A DNA stretch of 64,000 bases from Rhynchopus euleeides (GCA_963210315.1 OY723244.1:2356001-2420000); one strand, 5' to 3'; numbered from the stretch's first letter, positions 28,701 to 38,811 are shown. Notes: a model not told the origin generated them from the letters alone. Translations and numbers: made by a program.

Positions 28701-31700
28701 TTCGTCAACTCAGCCCCCTTCAAGTTGGTGGTTCGCTGGGTTTGTCCGAGTGGGTCCGGCAACACGGAGCTGTCTGATGTGGAACGTCTTGTGAATGAGG
28801 TGTGCCGGGTGACACAGAGTTCGGCTTCTCCGGATGACAGCGACGACGAGGAGGAGGAATTCCCAGAAAGGGATACTGCAAGCACCTGGAAACGCGTGCT
28901 TGCGGTGTATTGGGATGAAGAACTCGTGCAGAGGATCGCTTCTGCGGTGAGTGACAGGAGGGAGATGCGTACCACCTCCTCCGCGCCCGAGGTCACCGTG
29001 CTTGTGTCTCAGGCTCTGAAGCAGATGAGCAAGGACGCCGTCAGCGGAGCTGCGAGGGCGGCTTTCCCTGCAGAGAGCACGCAGACGAAGGCCGACGGGT
29101 CTAACCGCCTTCTCGCGCACATGGCGAAGAGGGACAACGATGCGGAGGGAGACCGTTCCGCCCGCATCCTTCTGGTGGTTCGCGTGGTCATCAAGGCCCG
29201 TGGGGTGCAGTCGATCTGGGACGTCCTGAAGATCCCGAAGGCTGTCCCGGAGGAGTGCCGAGATGCCTTGCGGCTGCTGTACTGCATGCCGGCAACCGCA
29301 GCTGTGGAGCTGCAGAGCCATGCTGCGAGTGTCTTCCGCGCGATCGAGGCCGCCACTGCTGTCACCCCAGCCCCAGCCCGGGCCGTGAAGAAGCTTCCCG
29401 CTGACCCGGCGAGGAAGCTGAAGGCCCTGAGGCTCGGACACCCGATCCTCACTCTTGACACTCTCTCGGAGTGCAGGTCTGAGGCGTACGTCGTCCTGAT
29501 CCGGCTGCTGCAGGGGCTGGGTGTGGCGGATCCCCTGGGTCGCGCACCGTGGCAGACAGCGCAGCTCTTCCAGTGCAAGCATGCACTGGAAACCAGTACC
29601 TGGGCTGCCAACTTGCCTGTGGGCGGGGGGCACTTCTCGACTGTGGTTCTGACGCAGCTGCTCCAGGATGCCACAGAGGGGGTGTGGACGCTGGATTGGA
29701 TGGGGCGCGCTCTCTGCAGGGACAAGCATGTGCTCCTGCAGCTGTTTGAGACGGCCGATGACAAGGACCGTCCGGACAGGAAGGGGACTTGGGTGCTCGC
29801 GACGAGGCAGGATGATCCGGACGTGGACACAGATGTCCCCCCCCTCCACGCGACGTACACTGTGTCTGGCCCGCAGTTCGCCCCCACGGATGTGTCTCCT
29901 CTGGAGAAGATGTGGTTGGTGAACCGCTGCATTCGCTGGAGGGTGCGAAAGGTGGCTGACGTCGTCGCACCAGAGGACATCTGCAGGGAGGACAGAGTTG
30001 CCTACACCGGCATGCTCTTGGAGGCGGAGTCTCGGGAGACGGCCGAGATGCTGCAGGAGAAGGAGGCCCACGGCATCAAGGAGAAGCGCCAGGCTGATGC
30101 GACGAAGGAGCGGCTGCAGAAGAAGGAGGCTGCGGAGAAGAAGGAGGAGGAAATCCTCGTGCAGTGTGGGGTGGAGGTGCACAACCTGCGCAATCGCGGC
30201 TTCTTCCCCACCGACCTGCACTGCCTCCCGAACGAGGGTCGCACGAAGGAGGGGGGGGTGCTGACATGCGAAGGCGGGTGGGCCGTCGCCAACTGGGCTG
30301 TGCAGCACTGCTGGACCTTCGCCTTCGCGCTGGACTACTTCGCGACGCTCACCTTCCCCATACGTGCCGGCCGTGCGACGAAGTGGCCAAGTCAGGTGCC
30401 AGGGGAATTCCAGCGTTGGCCCCTGATTACCTGGGAACATATGCAGCTGTGCCAGCTGCATGCTCTCAGGTCGGCGACCCGGCTGTGCAAAGGCCGTGTG
30501 GACTCTGTGAAGGGCTGCCTCGACTGGCGCGGGAACTTCTCCCTTTCTGCTGTGAGCCTGTGTGTGGAGTCGCAGATCCGGAGCTTCCTGGAGGCGGTTC
30601 CGGACAACGCGTTTACCGGAGCGGGCTGCAACGAGTCGACACTTGTGCAGCCTGGTGTTGGTGATCCTTCGGGGGTGTCGCGCGTGAGGGAGGATGACTG
30701 GGGTCCACATGTGCCTGCTGTGGTCATCGCGCCGCTCCGCAGCGAACCCCAGACGTGGTACGTCGCCTTGCATGTGCCCAAGGGCGGCTGCAAGGTGTGG
30801 AGCACCGACTGCTGTGAGGGGATTTACTCCGACCTGTCGGCTGCGGTGGAGGCCCTGATTCCACCTCCCCAGACAGAAGAGTGCAAACTTCTCGTCGTGA
30901 GGAGTCGGCCATTGGTGGTATCGAAGGCGCGTGGATGTTCCACGCACCTGACGTACCCCAGAAGACTGCAGCATCACCGCAGTGAGCTCTCCCTCAGCTC
31001 CCTGGCGGTGCCTGCCCTCGCATGGCGTGAGCGTTCGTTGGCCTACATCCGGGCAAAGGTCAACGAAGAGGTGGGTGCCCTGCAGGAGGTCGCGATCAGC
31101 CTGATCGACAGGTCCGTGTCGTTGGACCTTGAGGCTGTCATCAGGGGGTTGGAGGAGGCGGATGCGCCTGAGCGGGACCCGGGGGTGAAGTTGCGGCAGG
31201 ATAACCTGAGGGAGCTGCTCGGCACAACGGATTGGTCGCTGATGCGCCGCCCCCTCGCTGTCACATACCTGGGGGACATGCTGTCGGCGGTGACAGACCT
31301 TGCACTGTCTGAGGTTTCAGATGAGACAGGGTTGGAACTGAAGTTCTGGCAGCAGAGCGCCCGGCAGCGCATCATGAAGTATGATGAACCTCAGACTAGC
31401 CGGTCTGACATAATCCTCGACTCAGGGGAACTTGCGAGCCTCCGCAAGGCTGTGAAGAGCGGCAAGTGGCAATCGGGCAAGGAGGTGACGCTGCTCACCC
31501 AGCGAGTGGCAGAGCTGGAAGTTGCGCTGGAGGCAGCGCAGAAGGGGTGGTGTCCGCCGCCTCTTCCTCCGCAGCACAGCGACGATGCAGTGGACTCCGA
31601 CGCACCACCTGAGGCTGACGACTCTGCCGGGAGTGTGGGTTCCGACAACCTGCTGGTTGACGGGTTGGACTCCGACGACATGCTGGCTGACGGGACCTCC

Positions 31701-33260
31701 GAGGACCTGCTGGCTGGCGCTCTGGTGAAGGGGGAGGGTGGTTTGGAGTGCAAGATATGCGGCACTACTCGCACGGCTGGGGGCAAGCCCTTCGTGGCAG
31801 AGGCGTCCCTGAAGTCGCATGTGAGTGGGAAGCACCAGATGACGTACGCCGCCTATCTGCAGTGGGGCTGCACTGGGACGGCCCTTCCCAGCAGCAAGAA
31901 GCGGCAGGGCGGCCCCAACAAGGAGGTGTCAAGTGGTGGCGAGTCGGATGATCTGTTCGAGTTACCTCGGCGCAAGCAGTTGCGGTCTTCGGGTGCTGTT
32001 CATGTGGAACAGCAAGTGAGGGAGGTCTTTCCTGGCCTGATGGTGGACAGCAGCCGTGGCGCGCAGCAGCTTGCCATGGATGATGAGGATATGGTCGACT
32101 TGGGGCCAGCGTCGGTGTCGCAGCGGGGCCCCGGGATCCAGCTGTCCGACCTGAGTAGCCGCTGTTGGCTGTTCCCGCGGGAACCGCTCGGGAGTGGCAG
32201 GAACACCTGCTACCTGGCCGCATCTTTGCAGCTCCTGCGGCCATGTCTCGCACAGGTTCAGCAGCTGCCGCTTGACCTGACTGCCGAAATCTTTCCCCTG
32301 ATGCACTGGGTGAAGTACAACCTGCGCGCGGGCTCTCACGTGCAGCTGGACGGGCTCCGCAGCCTGAAGGGCCTCTCTCCAGACGGTACCCACACCACGT
32401 TCGTGTTCGATGCGATGGAGAGGGCTCAGCTGAGTGTCGGGGGGGGCAGCTTCCTCGACGGGGAGATGCAGTGCGCTGGGGAGTTCCTGGGCTACTTCCT
32501 GGGTATTCTGCGGGAGGAGTGCTATCTCCTGCGTACCACCAGCACCGGGAACCAGCCGCCGCTGACGCCGCCGCTCCAGGTGGCAGTCAGGGAGACAAGG
32601 TCGTGCAAGAGTTGCGGGACCATCTCCTCGAGGTACCTGCGCCCAGCTTGGATGATGCAGTTCCCCCCCCAGGGTGGTCGCACCCTGCAACAGCTTGCCT
32701 CGGCGTACGTGAGTGAGGAGACGGCCGTAGATGGTCCGTGCACCTCGTCGCCAAAGTGCACCTCGTTGAGAGGGGTGTCGAAGAGGGCGATGTGCATCGG
32801 TAACACCCTGCTGGTCTTCATCCAGCGGTTCGCGTGCGCCGGTGCTGGGCGCCCTCCGAGGTTCGTCACGGACAGGTGCGAGGTCCCACGGCTGCTCGAG
32901 TTGAGGGATTGCCTCAAAGAGGATGGCACCGCCACCTTCTCTTTCGGGGGCGCTGTGGTGTATGGGGGTATGCACTACACCGCATACAGCCAGGATGCGG
33001 ACAGCGGCACCACGGTCCACCTGGATGATGCCAGGGCGACCCACGTGTCCCGCTCCACTGCATTCCAGGATATGGCGTCGTCTGCTGTCCTCGTGCGGTA
33101 TGAGAGGCACCCGGGGCAGTTGAACACGCAGCTGTGGACAGATATACAGGAATCTCTGTTCAACCAGGCTCAGGCTGAGGCTGCCGGCACAGAGACAGTC
33201 TCCGGGGAGGTCGAGGAGGAAAGGGCACTGCAAAAAGCCCTTGAAGCATCACGCCGATGA
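25725..33260 (+). CDS. giant DDE-transposase-like/ubiquitin-specific protease fusion protein
   Basis: A single 2,511-residue ORF without introns; ATG 25725 is the first start after the decamer repeats. Order: a Cys cluster (C63, C66, C69); a basic/leucine-rich coiled segment (~318-356); a transposase-like core with D454 (ASDTSANIGG), D520 (VDHCATAVKG), a C-x-x-H motif C539-H542 (CCTH) and E807 (TDTVEAQHG), the long D-to-E gap fitting an insertion domain as in hAT, P and related superfamilies; a basic KRKRK stretch (~938); a charged coiled coil (~1442-1475); a C2H2-like finger (from C2009); and a USP domain (~2140-2470) with C2162 in NTCYLAASLQ, a QCAGEFLGYFLG helix, CKSC, H2417 in GGMHYTAYSQD and LDD after it. 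The last residues, EEERALQKALEASRR, match the UIM consensus. The USP and UIM calls are strong; the transposase call is by motif. No terminal repeats were found. Confidence 0.75.
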   Translation: MFRVSGKDVSPTFSCHQSSRSELLLLLGFSVNVRKEKFLSILRELRSHFVVESRRSGSEWLYCIHCWECDSAAITARQSGAQRELFPDAESMEADSTQPATDELSQLSVRLDCAPCAPAASPVRTIPEEEGAVDAAELNRISELLDAEALRTHDIPLTPTGNQGHVISGRICAFISAVLSGTLSACDLSFQELLEVVQNQTAQDAGAAAPAPTSAEVDPSGYVRSKWKKLRVSGSCLDDVVLKRKITESRHLVPRYCFGQCEHQRVCVDGRSPVTLPPPTPRSACDDEMCTPRATPAAEDCTPASQRSSGRPPQTAAERRRVNKKLHQRLNRSRVLVRSLWKENCALKKEVRSLKDPGTYFVSGLRHKGTTHQYPAKIRRLVGRLRWEGIGLRGVQRLVGDILVILTGEDYANLPVPSRTTIQRWDLVCGFVTIQAFYAWMVEQKKTAVVVASDTSANIGGQRYDVHKLVGYHQGSMFNVTTSMAVLGGGTAAHLSEHLKYTVQVARDHDLEPMERVLVDHCATAVKGVTDAKLKPLQCCTHKIGRSLEAAERAASELALHSDAPSASDSSKTPSGLMTELVRLLDVRNGADSSGMVVRNAVVGLEGVIPKSFHFQRVQGSKYSSKVENCFRFLQWRTVLLSVKDVCSPAVRRLLERFEEEDMQVYLLCCYMLWLVYSTTLYSINEGNPTYADAWDTLQLLQKQLSSLTNPETGAREVLMMLSDEDVLAPRGEADHHMQLKGGVAARRAALQIWVSLPEKCHNAWRVVGGTLLEVLSAYMDRDSKTVDILRRENRLHLYPPTTDTVEAQHGMSSFLLQRLSPNINPGRLASLAVAKSNQGWMRTVRIEQFDELWDKGWQALRTAQANGYGPKSQQEYADNAHLQKKLSQVMQGVLKPDVQRLAVYLGVPAEKRNKVTLSVLREDLTQRMSILHKACLERKRKRKLEDSSSPTASGEEGDEEGSRRAAAGKLEAKVQRLLGSLHHETVTAVKDFVNSAPFKLVVRWVCPSGSGNTELSDVERLVNEVCRVTQSSASPDDSDDEEEEFPERDTASTWKRVLAVYWDEELVQRIASAVSDRREMRTTSSAPEVTVLVSQALKQMSKDAVSGAARAAFPAESTQTKADGSNRLLAHMAKRDNDAEGDRSARILLVVRVVIKARGVQSIWDVLKIPKAVPEECRDALRLLYCMPATAAVELQSHAASVFRAIEAATAVTPAPARAVKKLPADPARKLKALRLGHPILTLDTLSECRSEAYVVLIRLLQGLGVADPLGRAPWQTAQLFQCKHALETSTWAANLPVGGGHFSTVVLTQLLQDATEGVWTLDWMGRALCRDKHVLLQLFETADDKDRPDRKGTWVLATRQDDPDVDTDVPPLHATYTVSGPQFAPTDVSPLEKMWLVNRCIRWRVRKVADVVAPEDICREDRVAYTGMLLEAESRETAEMLQEKEAHGIKEKRQADATKERLQKKEAAEKKEEEILVQCGVEVHNLRNRGFFPTDLHCLPNEGRTKEGGVLTCEGGWAVANWAVQHCWTFAFALDYFATLTFPIRAGRATKWPSQVPGEFQRWPLITWEHMQLCQLHALRSATRLCKGRVDSVKGCLDWRGNFSLSAVSLCVESQIRSFLEAVPDNAFTGAGCNESTLVQPGVGDPSGVSRVREDDWGPHVPAVVIAPLRSEPQTWYVALHVPKGGCKVWSTDCCEGIYSDLSAAVEALIPPPQTEECKLLVVRSRPLVVSKARGCSTHLTYPRRLQHHRSELSLSSLAVPALAWRERSLAYIRAKVNEEVGALQEVAISLIDRSVSLDLEAVIRGLEEADAPERDPGVKLRQDNLRELLGTTDWSLMRRPLAVTYLGDMLSAVTDLALSEVSDETGLELKFWQQSARQRIMKYDEPQTSRSDIILDSGELASLRKAVKSGKWQSGKEVTLLTQRVAELEVALEAAQKGWCPPPLPPQHSDDAVDSDAPPEADDSAGSVGSDNLLVDGLDSDDMLADGTSEDLLAGALVKGEGGLECKICGTTRTAGGKPFVAEASLKSHVSGKHQMTYAAYLQWGCTGTALPSSKKRQGGPNKEVSSGGESDDLFELPRRKQLRSSGAVHVEQQVREVFPGLMVDSSRGAQQLAMDDEDMVDLGPASVSQRGPGIQLSDLSSRCWLFPREPLGSGRNTCYLAASLQLLRPCLAQVQQLPLDLTAEIFPLMHWVKYNLRAGSHVQLDGLRSLKGLSPDGTHTTFVFDAMERAQLSVGGGSFLDGEMQCAGEFLGYFLGILREECYLLRTTSTGNQPPLTPPLQVAVRETRSCKSCGTISSRYLRPAWMMQFPPQGGRTLQQLASAYVSEETAVDGPCTSSPKCTSLRGVSKRAMCIGNTLLVFIQRFACAGAGRPPRFVTDRCEVPRLLELRDCLKEDGTATFSFGGAVVYGGMHYTAYSQDADSGTTVHLDDARATHVSRSTAFQDMASSAVLVRYERHPGQLNTQLWTDIQESLFNQAQAEAAGTETVSGEVEEERALQKALEASRR

Positions 33261-33806
33261 TCACGGTCGGTAAAAGGCGGGGCAACCGTGCTTCAAGAAT
33301 TCCTTGAATAGTTCCTCCGTATGTTATGCGTTGACGACGCCGCCAGCCTGCTGCTTCAAATTAATGTGAGTGAGGAGCACATGTGTGAGCACAAGATAGA
33401 TGCGGGCAACAAACACATTCTGTGGCTTTTTTCTCACCAGGCCCGGAAGCAGTCGGACTAACAAGCGTGTCTGCAGCCCCATTCCCCCAACCCCTCCCGA
33501 CCGTCCCGACGCCACCCTACCCATTGACTCGCGAGCACTTTGTCATTTATTGCAGCCGCACACTTCCGGATTCTTTGACACTTCCCCGACAGGTTATCAG
33601 GTTTGGCGCCGTGTGGTGAGGACAGTGTTGGATTCTGCGTTCGTGAGGGCGGAACCATCTGACTTCGTACCTGGGGCTGCCAAGGGCCGACCTGCTGCGT
33701 GCCCCCCTGTGTCTAGGGTGTATGTGTGCTGGAACAGCCCCACCACCCCATTGTGGCAGGCAGGAGGGGTGCGAGAGGGGGAAAACTGACCAAAAACAGC
33801 ACTTTA
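33261..33806. other. region downstream of the giant ORF, no gene supported
   Basis: 33292-33308 contains the hairpin TTCAAG-AATTC-CTTGAA shortly after the stop. ATGCGTTGACG at ~33324 recalls the repeat-end motif seen elsewhere. The rest has pyrimidine tracts but no coding or repeat signal. Confidence 0.4.
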
Positions 33807-34058
33807 ATTTTGCACATAACACACCTGTGTGGTACGGGAAATGCTACGAGGAACGCGATGGACTCGGGACTGCTGCTGGCCTCTCTTGCTATGGTTTACT
33901 TATGTTTCGTGCTCCACCTGCTCCACCTCATTCTGCACTTCAGATGATCCACTTCACGTGGGTTACGGGGTTTGGGACAACGATGATATGTTGTGTCCGA
34001 CGACAAGGTAAGGTAAGCTCATCGAGGTACACCAAACCGGAGTTGTCAAATCAAAAAA
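33807..34058 (+). repeat. 252-bp perfect direct repeat, copy 1
   Basis: It is identical over 252 bp to 38157-38408. It starts ATTTTGCACATAACACACCT and ends GTTGTCAAATCAAAAAA. No conserved ORF. Perfect identity over 4.35 kb distance points to recent duplication or conversion. It also resembles the 394 bp units at 13 kb in layout. Confidence 0.85.
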
Positions 34059-34099
34059 GACACACCGCCCGAGAGGCAATTGGTGTGACACAACAGCGA

Positions 34100-34870
34100 C
34101 GACACAATCACTCTGCCCGAGGGGGCGCGTTTTTAGCGACCGAGACCTCCTCTCCTGACTGAGGGACACACGATCTGACCGTCCGAGAGACGCAGCATTC
34201 TACCCTGCCCGAGGGGCACCCACTCTCCTGACCGAGAGACACGCAGTCTTGCCCGAGGGGCACCTGGTTTCCTGACCGAGACAATATTCTGCCCGAGGGG
34301 CACTCACTCTCCCGACCGAGAGACACGCAGTTTTGCCCGAGGGGCACCTGTTCTCCTGACCGAGACAATATTCTGCCCGAGGGGCACCCACTCTCCCGAC
34401 CGAGAGACGCAGCATCTCGCCCGAGGGGCACCTGTTCTCCTGACCGAGACAAAATTTTTGCCCGAGGGGCACCCACTCTCCCGACCGAGAGACACGCAGT
34501 CTTGCCCGAGGGGCACCTGTTCTCCTGACCGAGACAATATTCTGCCCGAGGGGCATCCACTCTCCCGACCGAGAGACGCAGCATCTCGCCCGAGGGGCAC
34601 CTGTTCTCCTGACCGAGACAATATTCTGCCCGAGGGGCACTCACTCTCCCGACCGAGAGACACGCAGTTTTGCCCGAGGGGCACCCGTTATCCTGACCGA
34701 GACAAAACTATGCCCGAGGGGCACCCACTCTCCCGACCGAGAGACGCAGCATCTCGCCCGAGGGGCACCTGTTCTCCTGACCGAGACAAAAATTTTGCCC
34801 GAGGGGCACCCGCTCTCCCGACCGAGAGATACACAATCTTGCCCGAGGGGCACCAAATCCCGACCGAGAA
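34100..34870. repeat. tandem ~40-45 bp repeats, CCCGAGGGGCAC core
   Basis: Alternating units of about 44 and 40 bp share the frame CCCGAGGGGCAC...CTCC(C/T)GACCGAGA. One type carries GACGCAGCATCTCG or ACACGCAGTCTTG, the other ACAATATTCTG. Minus-strand ORFs here (PSGRILSRSGEQVPLG-like) are by-products of the repeat. No gene is called. Confidence 0.8.
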
Positions 34871-35319
34871 GACGACCCTCACACCATGCTCGTGTCAGGT
34901 CTCAAGAGGGCCGAAGCCGCGGTTGAGGACAACAACACCCCCACGCACTGGTTCTAATAAATGACGGCGAGGTGCACGGGGGGATCAGCACGAAGGAGGG
35001 GCGCAAAAAGATGGGGATGATGACGCCGTGGTGTTCAAGGTGGTCCTCCGCCGCTTATGAACGTGACAGCGGGACAGCGCTGCGCCCGTGGCCGCAGCGG
35101 ATTGAGGACATTCCCATCAGCCATCGAGACTATCACCGCGCCTCGCCGAAAACCTGCTTCACGCTTGATCGCGCTCAAGGTTTCCAAACGCATACTTCAG
35201 CTGGAGGTTCCGTCACAGAGGCGCTGACAAAGGCGGGACCAAGAGCAACAGTCGGGTGCTGATAAATGGGTCGATACTGATGCAGCAAAGTGACGTCAGT
35301 GATATCCAACTCCTACTTT
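34871..35319. other. spacer between two related tandem-repeat arrays
   Basis: No supported gene and no repeat units were seen in these ~450 bp; it separates two arrays that share the CGAGGGGCAC core. Confidence 0.4.
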
Positions 35320-36140
35320 CCTGACCGAGACACGATCTTGCCGAGGAGCATCGGACCGAGACACCCACTTCTGCCTGAGGGGCACCTAGCCGAGACGCAT
35401 TTTTCCTGCCCGAGGGGCATCTCGCCGAGACATTACCTGCCTGAGGGGCACCTGGCCACGACATACCTACAGCTTACGCTTGCGGGGCACCCTGCCTGAG
35501 GAGCACCTGGCCAAGACATACATTTCCGCCTACGAGGCACCCTGCCCGAGGGGCACCTGGTCAAGACACACACTTCCGCCTACGGGGCACCCTGCCCGAG
35601 GGGCACCTGGCCAAGACAGACACCTCTGCCTACGAGGCACCCTGCCCGAGGGGCACCTGGCCAAGACATACACTTCCGCCTACGAGGCACCCTGCCCGAG
35701 GGGCACCTGGCCAAGACATACACTTCCGCCTACGAGGCACCCTGCCCGAGGGGCACCTGGTCAAGACATACATTTCCGCCTACGGGGCACCCTGCCTGAG
35801 GGGCATCTGGCCGCGACATACACTTCCGCCTACGGGGCACCCTGCCTGAGGGGCACCTGGCCAAGACGCACATTCATGCCCGAGGGACACCGGGCCGAGA
35901 CATTACATTCCCTGCCTGAGGGACACCTGGCCGAGACACATTCCTGCCGAGGGGCACTCACTCCCGACCGCGAGACGCAGGATTTTGCCTGAGGGGCACC
36001 TCCTCTCCTGACCGAGACACAACCCCGCCCAGCACAGTACCGAGGGGCATTTACGCTTTCGACTGGAATACCGAGCCTGACCCGGGGAGACACAATCGTG
36101 CCACAATCGTGAGGGGCATACTCTCTTGATTGAGAAATAC
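35320..36140. repeat. tandem ~50-56 bp repeats, second CGAGGGGCACCTGG array
   Basis: Units of CCCGAGGGGCACCTGGCCAA plus GACATACACTTCCGCCTACG and AGGCACCCTG repeat about a dozen times, more degenerate at both ends. They share the CGAGGGGCAC core and GACCGAGAC phrase with the 34.1-34.9 kb array, so both arise from one ancestral repeat. Confidence 0.75.
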
Positions 36141-38101
36141 ACCTTTTTTGCCCGAGCGACGGCACCTGAAGGCGGAAGGGTGGCCTGTCACACACAGCCT
36201 GCCAGATCCAGCTCGAGCACGGTGACGCGACGTGAGCTTTCCGAGGGCGACAGTTTTCGTGTACCAATGCAACGCCCCCGGACACGCCCCTGAGAAGCCG
36301 GCACGTCTGTCGTGCCCAGCTTATCTGCGCGAATGCCGACTACGCGCACCCCGGCGTCAAGCGGATGCCCGCACACGCCCCAAGCGGGGCATACTCCGTC
36401 GAAGCATAGTCTCCCTGCCGGGGGACACACATTCAAGCCTGCATTATTCACAGGGGTCAGGGGGAGTTCCGGGCGTCTGTGGCCCGGTGTTGAGACGTAC
36501 GACCTCACAGTTCCATGCAGGGAAGGGGAGCTGCTGACTGGACACCTGCGAGGTGCCGTGGGACATACACAGAGATCAGGTATCCAACACAGCCGAGACG
36601 CTCTCCCAAGCTGCACTGCTCGGGGAGCAAAAGAAGCAGCGACTGAGAGACGCGTCCGCATCGCCTGTGTCAGCGGTGCCGCCGCTGAGGGGGTCCACCG
36701 AAACCGCAGCCATGGCAGCGGGCCGAGATCATTCCACAAGGTTGGGGGGCAGTCGGCCAGTCTTCCCGAGTACCCAGCAGCCTACTCGACAAGCCCGAAC
36801 AGCGACTGCAGCGTGCGACAAGCTCCGGTCCGCGGGGACTCACCTCTCTCATTAAGAAGGCGACTCCGAGAATCCTTCTGGCATGCCCACACCTCCAGGG
36901 CCTCGAATTTCCTCACGCACCGGGAAATACGCCCTCCACACTGAGTCCGGGCGTTACCACTGAATCGACGCCACGTGGGGCCACAGGGCCTCCGTTTGAT
37001 GCGCTGTCTACGAGGCGGGCGATGGGGCAGGTACAGTGGGGATCAGCCCAGTGGGAAGGGGGGCCGCAGGAATGTGTTGTCCACCGCTCGAGCGGAGTTC
37101 AGGAGACGACAGTGCGCGCGATCGCCCTCTTTCACCCAGAAGGGCCGGCACCTCTCACACCTACCCCTGGGCACTCCATGCAGCGTCTCCAGTGCGCCAT
37201 GAAGAGGCGCGTTGGGCTTCACCCCGCAACTCGCTCGCAGCCAGCGAAGACCGGAGAGGACACAGAGAGCCACAGAGCGATCGAGATCACGCCGGAAAGC
37301 ACCGGGTGTTGGCCGGGCTCCCGAAGGGCGAGAGTTTAAGACGGCCGGACAGTAGACTGCTGCGGAGGAGCTGGGAGGCGAGTTTCAGACTGTGATTTCT
37401 CGGTCCGCCGAGCCCTGTCCCCAGGCGAGAGCTGCCGGGTCATGGTGGCTGAATATGCACGAGCGTCGCGGTGGTGGTGCTGGGAGCGCACCAGAGGACT
37501 GTCACGCTGAGGGGCTGGGCATGGCCACTGACTACCTGGATACGGCCGTCTCAGTGCATCGCCCGGGGTGCAAAACGACATCGAGGATGTCAGGAAGAAG
37601 GGTCATGTGGGCACACACCAATATGTCGGAGACGTGAAGAAGCCTCGAGGGGAAGGGTTCCCCAGGGTATGGAGGATCCCGAAGAGGTACAGGGTGAGGA
37701 TTCAAATACCCGGAGTGGGAAACGCACCAGACGTCGGGGGTCAGCCAAGAGCGGGTGGTTGCAGCACAGGCGGGGCTGTGTGCAACCTTTGCCCCCTTAG
37801 TTTCGCCGGGTTGAGACGCATCAACTCTCTCGCCGGGTGCGGCAACTGGAGAGACAGGCATGTTGTCGATAGGGCACACCAAGAATCACGAGGCTGACCA
37901 CACGACGGCGGCACACGGCCGAGGCAGGCGGATCCCCTCAGCGAGTGAGGTTCGATCGTTTTCCGTACAAGGTGCTCGTGACAACGTAGAAAGCGGTACA
38001 TTACCATCGGAGGGATGCATACGATGGGCGACGGAGCCTGATCACTTCAATAGTAGACCGTTCGCGCGGCGTCCCTAAGTCCTTGGGTCCTAAGGGTCCT
38101 G
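36141..38101. other. 2 kb with no supported gene
   Basis: Overlapping short ORFs occur in all frames with no recognisable domain and no second copy in the window. A CNAPGHAPEKPARLSC string at ~36270 superficially resembles a zinc knuckle but lacks the first CxxC. I see nothing else. Confidence 0.4.
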
Positions 38102-38480
38102 GGTGGAAGCGTCCAATGCAACACTCACAGCATAGAGGCCAAGTGTTTCTCGTAGTATTTTGCACATAACACACCTGTGTGGTACGGGAAATGCTACGAG
38201 GAACGCGATGGACTCGGGACTGCTGCTGGCCTCTCTTGCTATGGTTTACTTATGTTTCGTGCTCCACCTGCTCCACCTCATTCTGCACTTCAGATGATCC
38301 ACTTCACGTGGGTTACGGGGTTTGGGACAACGATGATATGTTGTGTCCGACGACAAGGTAAGGTAAGCTCATCGAGGTACACCAAACCGGAGTTGTCAAA
38401 TCAAAAAAAAATATGGGGGGGGGGGGGTTTCAAAGTGCAAGAGGTGGAGCCCGTTCAACAGGTGGAAGCGTCCAATGCAA
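38102..38480 (+). repeat. repeat unit containing the second 252-bp perfect repeat
   Basis: GGTGGAAGCGTCCAATGCAA occurs at 38102-38121 and again at 38461-38480. Between them is the 252 bp repeat (38157-38408), followed by an A-run and a G-run (~13 G). The two 20-mers mark unit borders, the same way GGTGGAAGCGATCAATGCAA marks those of the 13 kb tandem units, so this is a ~359 bp member of that family. Confidence 0.7.
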
Positions 38481-38505
38481 AATCCTAAGACTAGGGCCAC
38501 CCTAC

Positions 38506-38811
38506 AGTTACTGTCCCTCTCTGACCTCAAAATACACGCAGCTCGGCGTACTCCCTCAGCCCGTAGTTACTGTCCCTCTCTCTTCAGAACGACCACGCAG
38601 CTCGGCGTACTCTGTCCGCTTCTGTCACTCTTGCCCCCCTCTTGATTCTCTCGCCTGCTTACAATGAAGTACAGAAAGCGTTGACGCTTCTACACACAAA
38701 ACCCTGAACTGATCACACCCTGAGCCTGATGAAGGGTGGGGTTAGTGTATAGAGCACGTTTGGTTGCAGCTGTGGTGGGGCGCTTTCCGCTCGCACGAGT
38801 GTGCTTAAAAA
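38506..38811 (-). mobile_element. deletion derivative of the YR retrotransposon
   Basis: It holds one to two leader repeats (38506-38560), the sequence matching 10740-10830 of copy 1 up to CTCTCGCCTGCTT, and then directly the terminal A module (GCGTTGACGCTTCTACACAC to GAGTGTGCTTAAAA). All coding sequence between the ends is missing. It is a recombination product or solo-end remnant. Confidence 0.75.

Noticed and set aside
30560-30870. second, Ulp1-like peptidase inside the giant ORF
   Set aside because: WYVALHV...STD loosely resembles a C48 peptidase strand, but the catalytic His before the strand is missing and no Cys box could be placed.
34108-34880. repeat protein on the minus strand of the CGAGGGGCAC array
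   Set aside because: Three overlapping frames are open, units are of unequal length (40 and 44 bp) and so change frame; no protein can be consistent.
36232-36537. zinc-knuckle (CCHC) Gag relic
   Set aside because: Only a PGH and one later Cys fit; the first CxxC is absent and the frame has no other Gag feature.
33807-38408. LTR retrotransposon with 252-bp LTRs
   Set aside because: The repeats could be trimmed to TG...CA, but no primer-binding site, polypurine tract, target duplication or gag/pol remnant is present between them, and the repeat resembles the tandem family at 13 kb.
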